Shown: positions 35,633 to 44,492 of the stretch, piece by piece
How the letters are laid out: every line of letters starts with the position of its first letter
Numbering within the stretch: the first letter of the stretch is position 1
From: FEN-1350 sp964386005
Lineage (GTDB): Bacteria; Planctomycetota; Phycisphaerae; Sedimentisphaerales; Anaerohalosphaeraceae
DNA length: 64,000 nt
Direction of reading: 5' to 3'
Assembly: GCA_964386005.1 (NCBI GenBank)
Contig: CAYLSB010000017.1
Coordinates: 5,646 to 69,645, forward strand
The notes under the pieces: generated by a model
Told to the model about the DNA's origin: nothing
The model's database searches: none
What the model saw: only the letters and a program-made list of their open reading frames with translations
Position numbers and translations under genes: made by a program

Positions 35633-36931
35633 TTATTTCAGTTGAACCTCAATGGGTTTCGCCGATCCTTTGGAGAATTCGAACGTTCCTTCAACGGTTT
35701 TGCCGTCCAGCGTCGCCTTGGCACAATATTGTCCATAAAAGCCCCGAAAAGTCGTCTGTCCATCCGCGTGAGTTTGTGCCGACGTTGTCGTCCACCACGT
35801 TGCCTTGATCAACTTTTTCAGCTCTTCGTACACCGGTTTGGGCGTCATGTCTTTTCGGAGAAATCCCGCCGGCGCCGCCTGCCACGCTCCCTGATCGGTG
35901 AAATCCCACCATGTAATCGCCTCCACGGCCGGATGCGAAAACAAGACGGTGTAGAACTGGGCCGTATCACGTGCCTGCGTTGCCTCTCCTTCCGGCGTAG
36001 TGTTCCATCCCTGGTCCGTCTTGGGTCCGGACACGAGCGTCACCTCGGTGAAGTGCAATGGTTTTTTGAACTTCGAAAAATACTCGCAGGTCCTCCATGT
36101 CGTCTCCGCCCCCCAGTATCCGCCGTGCATGTGGGATTGAATCCCGATGATGTCGTACATCGGTTTTCCGGCTTCGTCAACCAGCCTGGAAATGACCTCC
36201 TCCTCATACGCCGGATCCGTGCGATAATCGTTGATAATCAACTGTGCCTTCGGATTGGCCTTTCGAGCCGCTGCGAAGGCCTGTCGAATATAGGCCGGCA
36301 CACCCATTTGACGGATCCCCTCGGTCAGCTTGGGCGATTTCTGTTTGCATTCGGGCCGATCGTAATGCGTCGCCTCGTTGACAACATCCCAGTACAGGAT
36401 ATCGTCTTCGAACCGTTTCACGCATCGTCGGATCCGTTCCATCTGCAGATCCATCGCGCGTTTCGGATCCTCCGGAAGCCAGCGCGGATCAACGTAGTTC
36501 CATGCCAACGGATGACCTTTCGTCGTGATCCCGCGTTCGCGGCACCATTGAATGATCCGATCGCTGGAAGCATCGAGATTTGTGTCCGCCGTCGGTTCAT
36601 AATTCCACCAGTAAAAGGGCAGCGTTGCGAAATTCAGCAGTTCGGAAAAAAAGTTCTCGTAGGCCGCGTTGTCCTCGGCCGTACGGCACGCGAACAACTT
36701 GAAAATATTACATCCAAACAAAAACTGATGTCGAACCTGTTCGATGGATATCTCCATCCCTGCGGCGAGCGGTTTCCCTTCCGTATCCGTCAAGTTCAAC
36801 GTGGCGTTGCCTTTGCGGATCTGTTCAATCCTTGTGTTGGCGCCATCCAGAATCTGTTCTTTCGTCCACGACTGAGCGGATACCATGCCGGCCATCGCCG
36901 TTATGACACATGCCCTGACTATGTTCTTCAT
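35633..36931 (-). CDS. Exported GH10 endo-beta-1,4-xylanase
   Basis: The protein is 432 aa from the ATG at 36931, which has GGGAGA at good spacing and gives a signal peptide ending near SAQ. A short beta-sandwich precedes the GH10 barrel. The acid/base glutamate is E186 in WDVVNEATH and the nucleophile is E296 in PLHFTEVTL; GHPLAW and INDY are also present. It cleaves xylan backbones outside the cytoplasm. A C-terminal beta-rich tail of about 60 residues (TTFRGFYGQYCAKATLDGK) follows, typical of planctomycete GH10 proteins. It heads the operon that ends with the 1618-aa fusion. Confidence 0.93.
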   Translation of the reverse strand: MKNIVRACVITAMAGMVSAQSWTKEQILDGANTRIEQIRKGNATLNLTDTEGKPLAAGMEISIEQVRHQFLFGCNIFKLFACRTAEDNAAYENFFSELLNFATLPFYWWNYEPTADTNLDASSDRIIQWCRERGITTKGHPLAWNYVDPRWLPEDPKRAMDLQMERIRRCVKRFEDDILYWDVVNEATHYDRPECKQKSPKLTEGIRQMGVPAYIRQAFAAARKANPKAQLIINDYRTDPAYEEEVISRLVDEAGKPMYDIIGIQSHMHGGYWGAETTWRTCEYFSKFKKPLHFTEVTLVSGPKTDQGWNTTPEGEATQARDTAQFYTVLFSHPAVEAITWWDFTDQGAWQAAPAGFLRKDMTPKPVYEELKKLIKATWWTTTSAQTHADGQTTFRGFYGQYCAKATLDGKTVEGTFEFSKGSAKPIEVQLK

Positions 36932-36975
36932 CGTGATCTCCCATGAAAACAATGTGTGCCGAATTATTGACGCTC

Positions 36976-37003
36976 ATCATAGGCCACGCAGTGCAAAATT
37001 CAA
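36976..37003 (-). promoter_or_regulatory. Likely promoter of the GH10 operon
   Basis: Minus-strand -35 TTGAAT (36998-37003) and -10 TATGAT (36976-36981) have a 16-base spacer, about 45 bases before the ATG of the xylanase. Confidence 0.45.
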
Positions 37004-37106
37004 AGCCAAAAACGGATGGGAAGGTTTCAGGCGGTTCGGCGAGATTGATTCACGGGGAAAGACCCTCCCGGTTGGTTTCCATGGGAATGCGAGGAATAGC
37101 CGGAGG

Positions 37107-38036
37107 TCATATTTTGTAGTACATAACGGTCCCCCGAACTTCCGATCGAATTTTGCCGTGTTTGAGCAAGCCGTCCAGAAGATCGGCCAGAAGATCGCGA
37201 TCTCGAAGCAAAGTGTTTGACAGATCATCGAGCGTGCAGGGCCTTCTCCGCAATGTTTCCAGAATGGATTCCATATCCGTTATGAGTTGTCCGGCGGCGG
37301 ACTGACGATCAAAATCGGCAATGACTTCGGCGGCCTCACCCAGACGGCGGGCCAAATCCTGGAGGCGATTCGGTTCGACACGAACGATATTCGGTTCGGC
37401 AGTGGGGCGAACGGCCGTATTCACTTGGATCTTATCGGGTCGAATGCTCTGGATTATTTGCCGGAGTTGATCGAGCCGGGAATTGTCCGTGTTGACCCCT
37501 TCCACGAGAAACACCTCCAGCCAGAGTTGACCCTTATATTGGTTTCGGAATTGAACCAGCCCATCCACAAATCGATTGAAATCGAGATCGGGATGGGGAC
37601 GATTAATACGTTCGAATGTGGCGGCGTCCCCGGCATCCAGAGAGGGCAAGACAACATCGGCCTTGCAGCAGGCCGCACGAACATCGGGATCGGACAGGAG
37701 CGTTCCATTCGTGATGACGGCCACGGGAATCGAGGTGATGGTTCGGATTTGATCGATCAGAATGCCGAATTCACTGTGAAGGGTCGGCTCTCCGGATCCG
37801 CTGATCGTGATGAAGTCGGCTTTCCCTCCCTGCGCGATCCATTGACGCAATTCCTCTACAACCTGCGTTACCGGAACATAACACTGTCGTTGCAGGATTT
37901 GACGACCGTGGATGCCCAATTGGCAATACACACAATTCTGAGTGCAGGTTTTCAGCGGGACGATATCGATCCCAAGACTCATCCCCAGTCGCCGTGACGG
38001 GACGGGGCCGAAAAGGTATTTCCATGGAACGGTCAT
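37107..38036 (-). CDS. Radical SAM protein, COG0731-like
   Basis: The protein is 309 aa. The [4Fe-4S] motif is CTQNCVYC (C31, C35, C38), followed by GSGEPTLHSEFG and VITNGTLL typical of the COG0731 branch. A C-terminal winged-helix-like segment (CTLDDLSNTLLRDRDLLADLL) follows the barrel. The family is often labelled Fe-S oxidoreductase, related to wyosine-synthesis enzymes; the reaction is unknown. The gene begins ten bases after kdsA, with GAAGG before the ATG located in the end of kdsA, so it is the last gene of the leuS-to-kdsA cluster. Confidence 0.85.
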   Translation of the reverse strand: MTVPWKYLFGPVPSRRLGMSLGIDIVPLKTCTQNCVYCQLGIHGRQILQRQCYVPVTQVVEELRQWIAQGGKADFITISGSGEPTLHSEFGILIDQIRTITSIPVAVITNGTLLSDPDVRAACCKADVVLPSLDAGDAATFERINRPHPDLDFNRFVDGLVQFRNQYKGQLWLEVFLVEGVNTDNSRLDQLRQIIQSIRPDKIQVNTAVRPTAEPNIVRVEPNRLQDLARRLGEAAEVIADFDRQSAAGQLITDMESILETLRRRPCTLDDLSNTLLRDRDLLADLLDGLLKHGKIRSEVRGTVMYYKI

Positions 38037-38045
38037 ACGATACCT

Positions 38046-38882
38046 TCAATACTTTCTGTCTGAGGATACCAGAGCATGAATCTGCTTACAGACGCGAATG
38101 ACATCCTCGATCCACGATAAGGGGATCATGCATGCCGCGTCGCAAAGGGCCGTTTGCGGATCGGGGTGTATCTCCATAAAAATGCCGTTGGCCCCCGCGG
38201 CAACGGCGGCCCTGGCCAGGATGGGAGCCAACTGGCGATTTCCTGCGCTGGCCTGTCCGAGCCCTCCGGGTTGCTGAGTGCTGTGGGTGGCATCCATAAC
38301 CACGGGACATCCCAGTGACTGCATGGCGGAAATCGAGGTCATATCGTTTACGAGGCGATTGTATCCGAAAAAAGTGCCCCGTTCGGTCAAAAGGATTTTC
38401 GTATTGCCGGATTCCATGATTTTCTGGACGGCATTTTTCATTTCGGCCGGCGAAACAAACTGGCCCTTTTTGACGTTGACCGCTTTGCCGGTCCTGGCAC
38501 AGGCCGCCAGGAGATCCGTCTGGCGGCACAGAAAGGCCGGAACCTGCAGACAATCCACCACTTCGCCGATCGCGTCGGCCTGGTTCGGTTCATGGACATC
38601 GGTCATGACGGGCAATCCCGTTCGGGAACGGATATCTGACAGAATCCGTAATCCTTCTTTCAGACCGGGTCCGCGAAAGCTGTGGATACTGGTACGATTG
38701 GCCTTGTCAAAACTGGCCTTGAAGATGATCCCGATCCCGGTACGCTGACGAATCTCGACGAGCCGATCGGCGATCTCGTGGCACAGAAGTTCGCTTTCGA
38801 TTACGCAGGGACCGGCCATAACAAACAAATCGGCATCCAGTCCAATGGGAACAGTTCCAAGGGTAAACGACAGAGACATCAT
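38046..38882 (-). CDS. kdsA: 3-deoxy-8-phosphooctulonate synthase (Kdo-8-P synthase)
   Basis: The protein is 278 aa, normal for KdsA. GPCVIESELL, FKASFDKANRTS, RGPGLKEGL, TDVHEPNQA and VMDATHSTQQPGG are the family motifs for PEP and arabinose-5-phosphate binding in the TIM barrel. It condenses PEP with D-arabinose-5-phosphate to make Kdo-8-phosphate for lipid A-core assembly. With waaA at 50794-52086 it supports an LPS-like outer membrane. The N of the metal-independent type versus Cys of the metal-dependent type was not resolved. Two adjacent ATGs exist; GAGGAA abuts the first, so the second (38879) is equally likely. Confidence 0.95.
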   Translation of the reverse strand: MMSLSFTLGTVPIGLDADLFVMAGPCVIESELLCHEIADRLVEIRQRTGIGIIFKASFDKANRTSIHSFRGPGLKEGLRILSDIRSRTGLPVMTDVHEPNQADAIGEVVDCLQVPAFLCRQTDLLAACARTGKAVNVKKGQFVSPAEMKNAVQKIMESGNTKILLTERGTFFGYNRLVNDMTSISAMQSLGCPVVMDATHSTQQPGGLGQASAGNRQLAPILARAAVAAGANGIFMEIHPDPQTALCDAACMIPLSWIEDVIRVCKQIHALVSSDRKY

Positions 38883-38897
38883 TTCCTCAAAATAAGA

Positions 38898-39863
38898 TTA
38901 TTCCAGTATTCGCATCAATCGCGTTCGGATCCCCGCGGGTTTGGCTCCCGGCGGAACAAGAACTTGAACGGCCATCGGAAGAACTTCGATATGAATCGGA
39001 AGACGAGGGCCGGGATCTCCGTCGATCTCCGTGTTAACAATCGGCGAAATGGATTGGATGGTCACCTGTCGGCATTGGCGGTAGATGACATCCGACTGTT
39101 TGGAGTGTCGTTTCATAAGGGTCATCGCCGTATGTTTCATCAAATGGGTCTTTCCCTTGCACTTATAGATACACACATCCAGCAATCCATCTCCATACCT
39201 GGCATCATGCAAAATTTGCAGTCCGATGGCGTACCGGGAAATATTTCCCACGAAGACCATCCCGTAACCGTCAAATTCATCCTTCCCGTCGATGGCGATG
39301 CGAAAGTGCGGAAAGCGGTGCCCCCAGAAGGTTTGCCAGATCGGCCAGAAATAATCCAGGTGGCTGATGTGGCCCTTGCGTTTTTCCGTGACAATCCGCA
39401 CAACCGTACCATCGAAACCGAATCCGGCGATCGATGTAAAATGTCGCCCATTGGCTTTTCCCACGTCGAGCGGCCTGACACAATCGCCCTCGAATGCCCG
39501 GATCAAACTGGAGGTATTGATGTCAAACCCCAGTTCATTGGCCAGAAGATTTTCCGTTCCGCTGGGGATGATCAAGAGGGGTTTATCGCTTCCGATCAGG
39601 CCATGAGTCGTTTCCCGGATAGTCCCGTCGCCTCCCGCAGCGGCGACCAGAGCACAATCCCGATCCCTCGATCCGGACGCGGCCAATTCGCAGGCGTGCG
39701 AGAGCGATTCGGTGAAGTGGGTACGAACCTCGAAGCCGTGGCGAAGAAGATAATCCTTAAACTGGGCCACCATCAGCTTGTTGCTACTGGAGCCGCTCTT
39801 GGGATTGATGATGTATTGAATGTATCCGTCGCCCGGGTGGATCACGTTGGGACCGCCTTCCAT
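38898..39863 (-). CDS. Diacylglycerol-kinase-family lipid kinase
   Basis: The protein is 321 aa. INPKSG near residue 19 and GGDGTIRE (77-84) are the DAGK catalytic motifs; IPSGTENLLANELG is the usual GTxND-like segment and AGFGFDGTVV follows. It is likely a cytosolic or membrane-peripheral lipid or sphingoid kinase, related to YegS/BmrU. The ATG at 39863 overlaps the CYTH stop (TGATG), so the two genes are coupled; the alternative GTG eight codons on has GGAAGG before it. It is followed 15 bases later by kdsA, suggesting an envelope-lipid function. Confidence 0.88.
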   Translation of the reverse strand: MEGGPNVIHPGDGYIQYIINPKSGSSSNKLMVAQFKDYLLRHGFEVRTHFTESLSHACELAASGSRDRDCALVAAAGGDGTIRETTHGLIGSDKPLLIIPSGTENLLANELGFDINTSSLIRAFEGDCVRPLDVGKANGRHFTSIAGFGFDGTVVRIVTEKRKGHISHLDYFWPIWQTFWGHRFPHFRIAIDGKDEFDGYGMVFVGNISRYAIGLQILHDARYGDGLLDVCIYKCKGKTHLMKHTAMTLMKRHSKQSDVIYRQCRQVTIQSISPIVNTEIDGDPGPRLPIHIEVLPMAVQVLVPPGAKPAGIRTRLMRILE

Positions 39864-40531
39864 CAATGGTAATGTCGATTGTCGCGAGGATTCCGCTTGT
39901 CGCGGGAACGTTCCTGTTTGGATTGATGGTCATGTCCTTTGTGTTTTTTATGTTTCGGGAAAAATCGCGGCTTGGGTTTTGAAGGTTCCGGGGTTTTGGC
40001 AAAGGAGCTTTTTTTCAATCCCATCTTTTCCATCATCATGCTGGCATACCCTCGGTTAATGTGGTGCTGAGCATCCAGCCCGATGGTTTGCATGGTCTGC
40101 GAGACGGTTTCGTTGGAGGGACCCTCCACTTCGACGAATTTTCCCAATCCTTCGACTTCGTCCAGGCAAATTTCGCAGTCGCCCAATCGCCAGCTTTGTC
40201 GATGCTTGCGGATCTCGATCATCATTCGATACCCGAGCCCCTCGAGCAGTTTCCGCATGGCATCGGCGTCGCCGACCTCCACTTCGATTTCAGGTCGGAT
40301 CTTGAATGGGCCTTTGACAATCGGACCTTTGAAGGTGATGACCGTTTGATTCACGTCGCCGCTCTGCTGGCGGATTCGCAACCCGCAACCCAGCATCAGC
40401 AATCGCCCATATTCGTCGGTGAAATAGATATCCCGCTGGGAGATAGCGCCCCGTCCCTCCGCGCCGATACGTAGTAAGGCTTGGGCGACACTCTCCAGAT
40501 CATCCACGATGACCTTGGCCTCAATTTCCAT
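39863..40531 (-). CDS. CYTH-domain protein with basic His/Lys-rich tail
   Basis: The protein is 222 aa. MEIEAKVIVDD gives the EXEXK motif of CYTH (CyaB/thiamine triphosphatase) proteins, with LRIRQQ, TFKGP, EIEVEV and LDEVEGLGKFVEVE as later tunnel-lining strands. These enzymes act on triphosphates or form cAMP with metal ions. From about residue 185 the tail is very basic with several His (KHKKHKGHDHQSK), which is not part of the fold. The ATG at 40531 follows AGGGGAA; a longer start at 40555 has no binding site. It overlaps the DAGK-family gene by one base. Confidence 0.85.
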   Translation of the reverse strand: MEIEAKVIVDDLESVAQALLRIGAEGRGAISQRDIYFTDEYGRLLMLGCGLRIRQQSGDVNQTVITFKGPIVKGPFKIRPEIEVEVGDADAMRKLLEGLGYRMMIEIRKHRQSWRLGDCEICLDEVEGLGKFVEVEGPSNETVSQTMQTIGLDAQHHINRGYASMMMEKMGLKKSSFAKTPEPSKPKPRFFPKHKKHKGHDHQSKQERSRDKRNPRDNRHYH

Positions 40532-40634
40532 TTTTATCGATTCCCCTGCATGCAATTCTTTGGATCCCTTGGTTTATGGATTGACCGGATTTCGAATCAT
40601 CGATGATCCGAGCATGATCCGGATAACCCTGCGA

Positions 40635-43217
40635 TTATACCACGATATTGACCAATCTGCCCTTGATGACGATGCATTTTTTCACTGATTTTCCGCCGAT
40701 GGACTGCCGCACTTTTTCGCTGGCCAGAGCCGCTTTTTCAATGTCCGCCTCCGGCGCATCCGCGGTGATGACAATCCGGTCTCGGACCTTGCCCAGTACC
40801 TGAATGGCGATTTCTACGGTTTTGGCCTTCGTCAAAGATGGATCATACACGGGCCACGGTTCAAATGCCAGCGTTTCTTTGTGGCCGAGTCGCTGCCACA
40901 GTTCCTCGGCAATATGCGGAGCAAAGGGGGCCAACAGCAGGATCAGCGATTCAACGGCCTCTCGCGGTCGGACTTCCAGCTTGGAGAGGTGGTTCACGAA
41001 GATCATCATCTGGCTGATGGCGGTATTGAATCCAAACGTCTCAATATCCTCACCGACTTTCTGGATCGTTTGGTGGAGTAATTGCAAGGTCTGTTCGTCG
41101 GCCGGAACGGATTGAACGTTCGTCAAAAGCCCGTCGCTGTTTTCATCCACGATGATTCGCCACAAACGGTTCAGGAAACGGTGAACCCCTTCCAACCCCT
41201 GCATACTCCAGGGCTTGGTCGCTTCCAGCGGCCCCATGAACATCTCATACAACCGCATCGAATCGGCCCCATAGTCCGCAATCACTTGATCGGGATTGAT
41301 CACATTGCCCCGCGACTTACTCATCTTCTGGTTGTCCTCTCCGAGGATCATCCCCTGGTTGATGAGCTTCCGGAAGGGTTCCGGGGAACTGACATGGCCT
41401 ACGTCATAGAGCAGATGATGCCAGAATCGGGAATACAATAAATGAAGGACGGCATGCTCGGCCCCGCCGATGTACAGGTCCACCGGCATCCAGTATTTTT
41501 CCTTCTCCGGCGCAAACGCCCGGGTTTCATTCGTCGGATCGAGATACCGCAGATAATACCAACAGCTCCCGGCCCACTGCGGCATGGTATTGGTTTCTCG
41601 CTTGGCTCTTCGACCATCGGGTAAAACCACATTGACCCAATCGACAACCTTGGATAACGGTGGTTCACCGTTTCCCGACGGTTGATAATCAGCCACTTCC
41701 GGCAATCCCAACGGGAGGTCTTTTTCCGATAGCGCGATGGTTTTTCCGTCGTCGGTATGGAGGATCGGAAAGGGTTCACCCCAGTATCGCTGACGACTGA
41801 ACAACCAGTCGCGAAGTTTGTAACAAACTGCCCGTTTGCCCAGATTCTGCCGGGTCAGCCATTCGGTAATTTCCTGCTTGAATTGCGGCGTGGGTAATCC
41901 GTTAAAGGGTCCGCTATTCATGGCGATTCCGTCACCGGTGTAGCAGGTTTCGCATCGAATCACGGCCGAGATGAACGATTCATCGCCGGTGTCCTTCGTC
42001 GGCTGCACAACCGGGATGATCGGCAACTCGAATTTGGTCGCGAACTCCCAGTCGCGGTTATCGTGAGCCGGAACCGCCATGATCGCCCCGGTTCCATAAC
42101 TGATCAAGACATAGTCGCTGATCCAGATCGGAATTCGTGCACCATTGACAGGATTGATTGCGTAGGCGCCGGTAAATTGACCGGTTTTGTCTTTGGAGAG
42201 ATCCGTACGATCCAGATCGCTCTTGCGAGCCGCCTGTTCCCGATAGCGGTGAACATCCGTTTTATATCCCTCGGTCGCGATTCGATCAACCAGCGGATGT
42301 TCGGGGGCCAATACCATGTATGTTGCGCCGAACAACGTATCCGGACGGGTTGTAAAAATCCGGAGGATGGCATCGTGGCTTTCGACCTGAAAATCCACTT
42401 CGGCTCCGACGCTTTGGCCAATCCAATCCGTTTGCAGTTTCTTGATGGATTCCGGCCAGTCCACATGGTCCAGACCTTTCAAGAGCCGCTGGGCATACTG
42501 TGTGATTCGCAGCATCCATTGGCGCATGGGTTTTCGAATCACCGGAAATCCGCCCCGCTCACTGACTCCTCCGACCACTTCTTCATTGGCCAGAACCGTC
42601 CCCAATTCGGGGCACCAGTTGACCGGAGCATACGCTTCATAGGCCAATCGATGGTCGTTAATGTATGCGTCTCGTTGTTCTTCCGGCAGGTCGGAAGGAA
42701 TCGGCAATTCCTCGATCGGCCGGGCTTTCTGAAGGTTCTCGTCAAACCAGGAATTATATAGCTTCAGAAAAATCCACTGGGTCCACTTGTAGTATCGAAT
42801 ATCCGTCGTGTCAACCTGGCGATCCCAGTCATAGCTGAAACCGAGCGATTTGATCTGACGCCGCATATTGTCAATATTTTTTTGGGTGGTAACGGCGGGA
42901 TGCGTGCCGGTCTGAATGGCATACTGTTCGGCGGGCAATCCAAACGCATCCCATCCCATGGGATGCAGCACGTTGAATCCCTTCATCCGCTTATACCGAG
43001 CGACGATATCGCTGGCCGTGTATCCTTCCGGATGGCCGACATGAAGGCCCTGGCCCGATGGATACGGAAACATATCCAGGATGTAATACTTGGGTTTGTC
43101 GCAGAGATTCCGGCCGTCGGGACCTATTCCGTCGATTGCCCGAAATGTCTTATGGATTTCCCAATAACGCTGCCATTTCGGTTCAATGGCATTATACGGA
43201 TATCCGGTTTTGTCCAT
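40635..43217 (-). CDS. leuS: Leucyl-tRNA synthetase
   Basis: The protein is 860 aa, normal for bacterial LeuRS. The HIGH-type motif is PYPSGQGLHVGH (51-62) and KMSKSRGN lies near residue 629; the CP1 editing domain contains TTRPDTLFGATYMVLAPEHP. It charges tRNA-Leu with leucine. The ATG at 43217 is preferred over 43274 because the family begins near YNAIEPKWQRYWE and GGAAATGG precedes it. A consensus promoter lies at 43300-43327. CYTH, lipid kinase, kdsA and radical SAM genes follow on the same strand. Confidence 0.97.
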   Translation of the reverse strand: MDKTGYPYNAIEPKWQRYWEIHKTFRAIDGIGPDGRNLCDKPKYYILDMFPYPSGQGLHVGHPEGYTASDIVARYKRMKGFNVLHPMGWDAFGLPAEQYAIQTGTHPAVTTQKNIDNMRRQIKSLGFSYDWDRQVDTTDIRYYKWTQWIFLKLYNSWFDENLQKARPIEELPIPSDLPEEQRDAYINDHRLAYEAYAPVNWCPELGTVLANEEVVGGVSERGGFPVIRKPMRQWMLRITQYAQRLLKGLDHVDWPESIKKLQTDWIGQSVGAEVDFQVESHDAILRIFTTRPDTLFGATYMVLAPEHPLVDRIATEGYKTDVHRYREQAARKSDLDRTDLSKDKTGQFTGAYAINPVNGARIPIWISDYVLISYGTGAIMAVPAHDNRDWEFATKFELPIIPVVQPTKDTGDESFISAVIRCETCYTGDGIAMNSGPFNGLPTPQFKQEITEWLTRQNLGKRAVCYKLRDWLFSRQRYWGEPFPILHTDDGKTIALSEKDLPLGLPEVADYQPSGNGEPPLSKVVDWVNVVLPDGRRAKRETNTMPQWAGSCWYYLRYLDPTNETRAFAPEKEKYWMPVDLYIGGAEHAVLHLLYSRFWHHLLYDVGHVSSPEPFRKLINQGMILGEDNQKMSKSRGNVINPDQVIADYGADSMRLYEMFMGPLEATKPWSMQGLEGVHRFLNRLWRIIVDENSDGLLTNVQSVPADEQTLQLLHQTIQKVGEDIETFGFNTAISQMMIFVNHLSKLEVRPREAVESLILLLAPFAPHIAEELWQRLGHKETLAFEPWPVYDPSLTKAKTVEIAIQVLGKVRDRIVITADAPEADIEKAALASEKVRQSIGGKSVKKCIVIKGRLVNIVV

Positions 43218-43299
43218 TGTATTACCATTTCCATTCGTTTCACGGCCATGTATATAGGATCGTTGGTGTTCCATCCACCCGACTGGGTACAGCCAGCAG

Positions 43300-43327
43300 A
43301 TTATATCGCGGCAAAATCGTTTCGCAA
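43300..43327 (-). promoter_or_regulatory. Sigma-70-type promoter of leuS
   Basis: Minus-strand -35 TTGCGA (43322-43327) and perfect -10 TATAAT (43300-43305) with a 16-base spacer. The leader to the leuS ATG is about 77 bases, with no obvious T-box element. Confidence 0.6.
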
Positions 43328-43749
43328 CAAGAGTTTCTCTTGAGTGAACCCAAACGGTGTCTGGATCGCCGATACATGGGCCAATCTGTCCAGGGTGAGA
43401 TTGATCAGGTAAATCGAACGGTATTCATCGAAATAGAGGAGTTGGTTTAATTTTTTGTTTTTCGATGGGATTCCTCTTGCAAAATGATGTTGTTCTGGAA
43501 TAAGATTTCTATAAACTGTGATCTATTGTGATTTGGTGGAAGAGGAATATCCTGATGGCTATCCGGGAAAATACTGATTTTCTCAAAAATTTCTCTTGCA
43601 AGTCGTATATTTGTAGTTGATAATTCGCGTCTGTAGATTTAGAGTATGGAATAAAATCTGGTTGTTCATGACAGTAGGTGTTCAATAACGGGAATCAATG
43701 AAGTTGTAGTGAAGAGCCAAATGGAAATGTTTTTTTGGGAGGTAATATC
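43328..43749. other. Gene-free stretch between leuS and Rrf2, with candidate promoters
   Basis: No gene is seen in these 420 bases. AT-rich sequence holds two plus-strand promoter-like sites: 43477-43506 (TTGCAA, 18 bases, TAAGAT) and the better 43596-43624. Both carry TCTTGCAA after a pyrimidine run (TTCC or TTTC). Confidence 0.5.
43596..43624 (+). promoter_or_regulatory. Sigma-70-type promoter of the Rrf2-like gene
   Basis: The -35 box TTGCAA (43596-43601) and -10 box GATAAT (43619-43624) have a 17-base spacer, and the leader to the ATG is about 120 bases. The sequence AAATTTCTCTTGC before and across the -35 matches the DeoR promoter at 10029-10041. Confidence 0.55.
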
Positions 43750-44148
43750 ATGAAGATTAGCAGATCAACCGGTTATGCGCTCATTGCGGTGGGTTATGTT
43801 GCCCAAAATTATAAAGAAGGGGCTGTTCTGGCGGCGCGGATATCCAAGGAGTATAACATTCCTCTCGAATATCTGTTGAAGATTCTCCAGCAGCTTGTTC
43901 GGGCGAATGTTCTCCGAAGTAAACGGGGTCCGCGGGGTGGTTTCTTTCTGGCCCGTCCGGCCGAGAATATTACCATGCTTGAGGTTATCGAGGCCGTCGA
44001 TGGACCTTTGATGGGACATCTGCATCTGGCGGAACAGACGGGGAATCAATCGTTTGCGAACAAGATGGAAGACGTTTGCCTCAAGGCCACCAAGGAAGTA
44101 CGGGCGATTTACGACAAGGCCAGACTTGGCAAGATCCTCGGCGACTGA
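43750..44148 (+). CDS. Rrf2-family transcriptional regulator
   Basis: The protein is 132 aa. The winged helix has the family start MKISRSTGYALIAVGYVAQ, then ISKEYNIPLEYLLKILQQLV and the wing SKRGPRGGFFLARP. The three cysteines that hold the Fe-S cluster in IscR/NsrR are absent; only one cysteine is seen (DVCLKA), so redox sensing by a cluster is unlikely. The start at 43750 follows GGGAGG seven bases upstream. A MazG-like gene follows 30 bases downstream and may be co-transcribed. Confidence 0.9.
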   Translation: MKISRSTGYALIAVGYVAQNYKEGAVLAARISKEYNIPLEYLLKILQQLVRANVLRSKRGPRGGFFLARPAENITMLEVIEAVDGPLMGHLHLAEQTGNQSFANKMEDVCLKATKEVRAIYDKARLGKILGD

Positions 44149-44178
44149 TCCCGGTACTGTGTAACGCGGGAATGCAGG

Positions 44179-44442
44179 ATGGAAATCCGGGATTTTCAGC
44201 GGGTCATTGAATCGCGTTATGGGCGCCGAGATCGACAGCGGGGTACGCCGGCCACATTTCTTTGGTTTATTGAAGAAGTAGGGGAATTGGCCACAGCCCT
44301 GGCTGGAGAAGATGTCGCCAATCAGCGCGAGGAATTTGCGGATGTCTTTGCGTGGTTGTGTACGCTGGCAAATATCAATCAAATCGATCTTGAGGAGGCC
44401 TGCGCCAAGTACGTTGGTCAGGGCCCCGACGGATTCAAATGA
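44179..44442 (+). CDS. MazG-like nucleotide pyrophosphohydrolase
   Basis: The protein is 87 aa, a single-domain short MazG-type protein. The EEVGEL motif gives E32, E33 and E36, and EEFADVFAW gives E52 and D55, the Mg2+-binding set of the all-alpha NTP pyrophosphatases. It probably removes pyrophosphate from aberrant or excess NTPs. The ATG lies soon after the Rrf2 stop; AGGAT before the start is a moderate binding site. A clear intrinsic terminator follows at 44464. Confidence 0.88.
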   Translation: MEIRDFQRVIESRYGRRDRQRGTPATFLWFIEEVGELATALAGEDVANQREEFADVFAWLCTLANINQIDLEEACAKYVGQGPDGFK

Positions 44443-44463
44443 TCGTGAAATTGTGCAAAGGAA

Positions 44464-44492
44464 GGCGGACAATATCGATGTCCGCCTTTTTT
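44464..44492 (+). terminator. Intrinsic terminator after the MazG-like gene
   Basis: GGCGGACA (44464-44471) pairs with TGTCCGCC (44479-44486) with a seven-base loop, followed by TTTTTT. It overlaps the end of the convergent amidohydrolase gene by two bases. Confidence 0.85.

Noticed and set aside
40556..40634. tRNA-like sequence between leuS and the CYTH gene
   Set aside because: TTTCGAATC resembles a T-arm but no cloverleaf or acceptor stem can be drawn.
43218..43327. T-box or attenuator leader upstream of leuS
   Set aside because: The leader is about 77 bases with no T-box consensus or specifier-loop structure seen.
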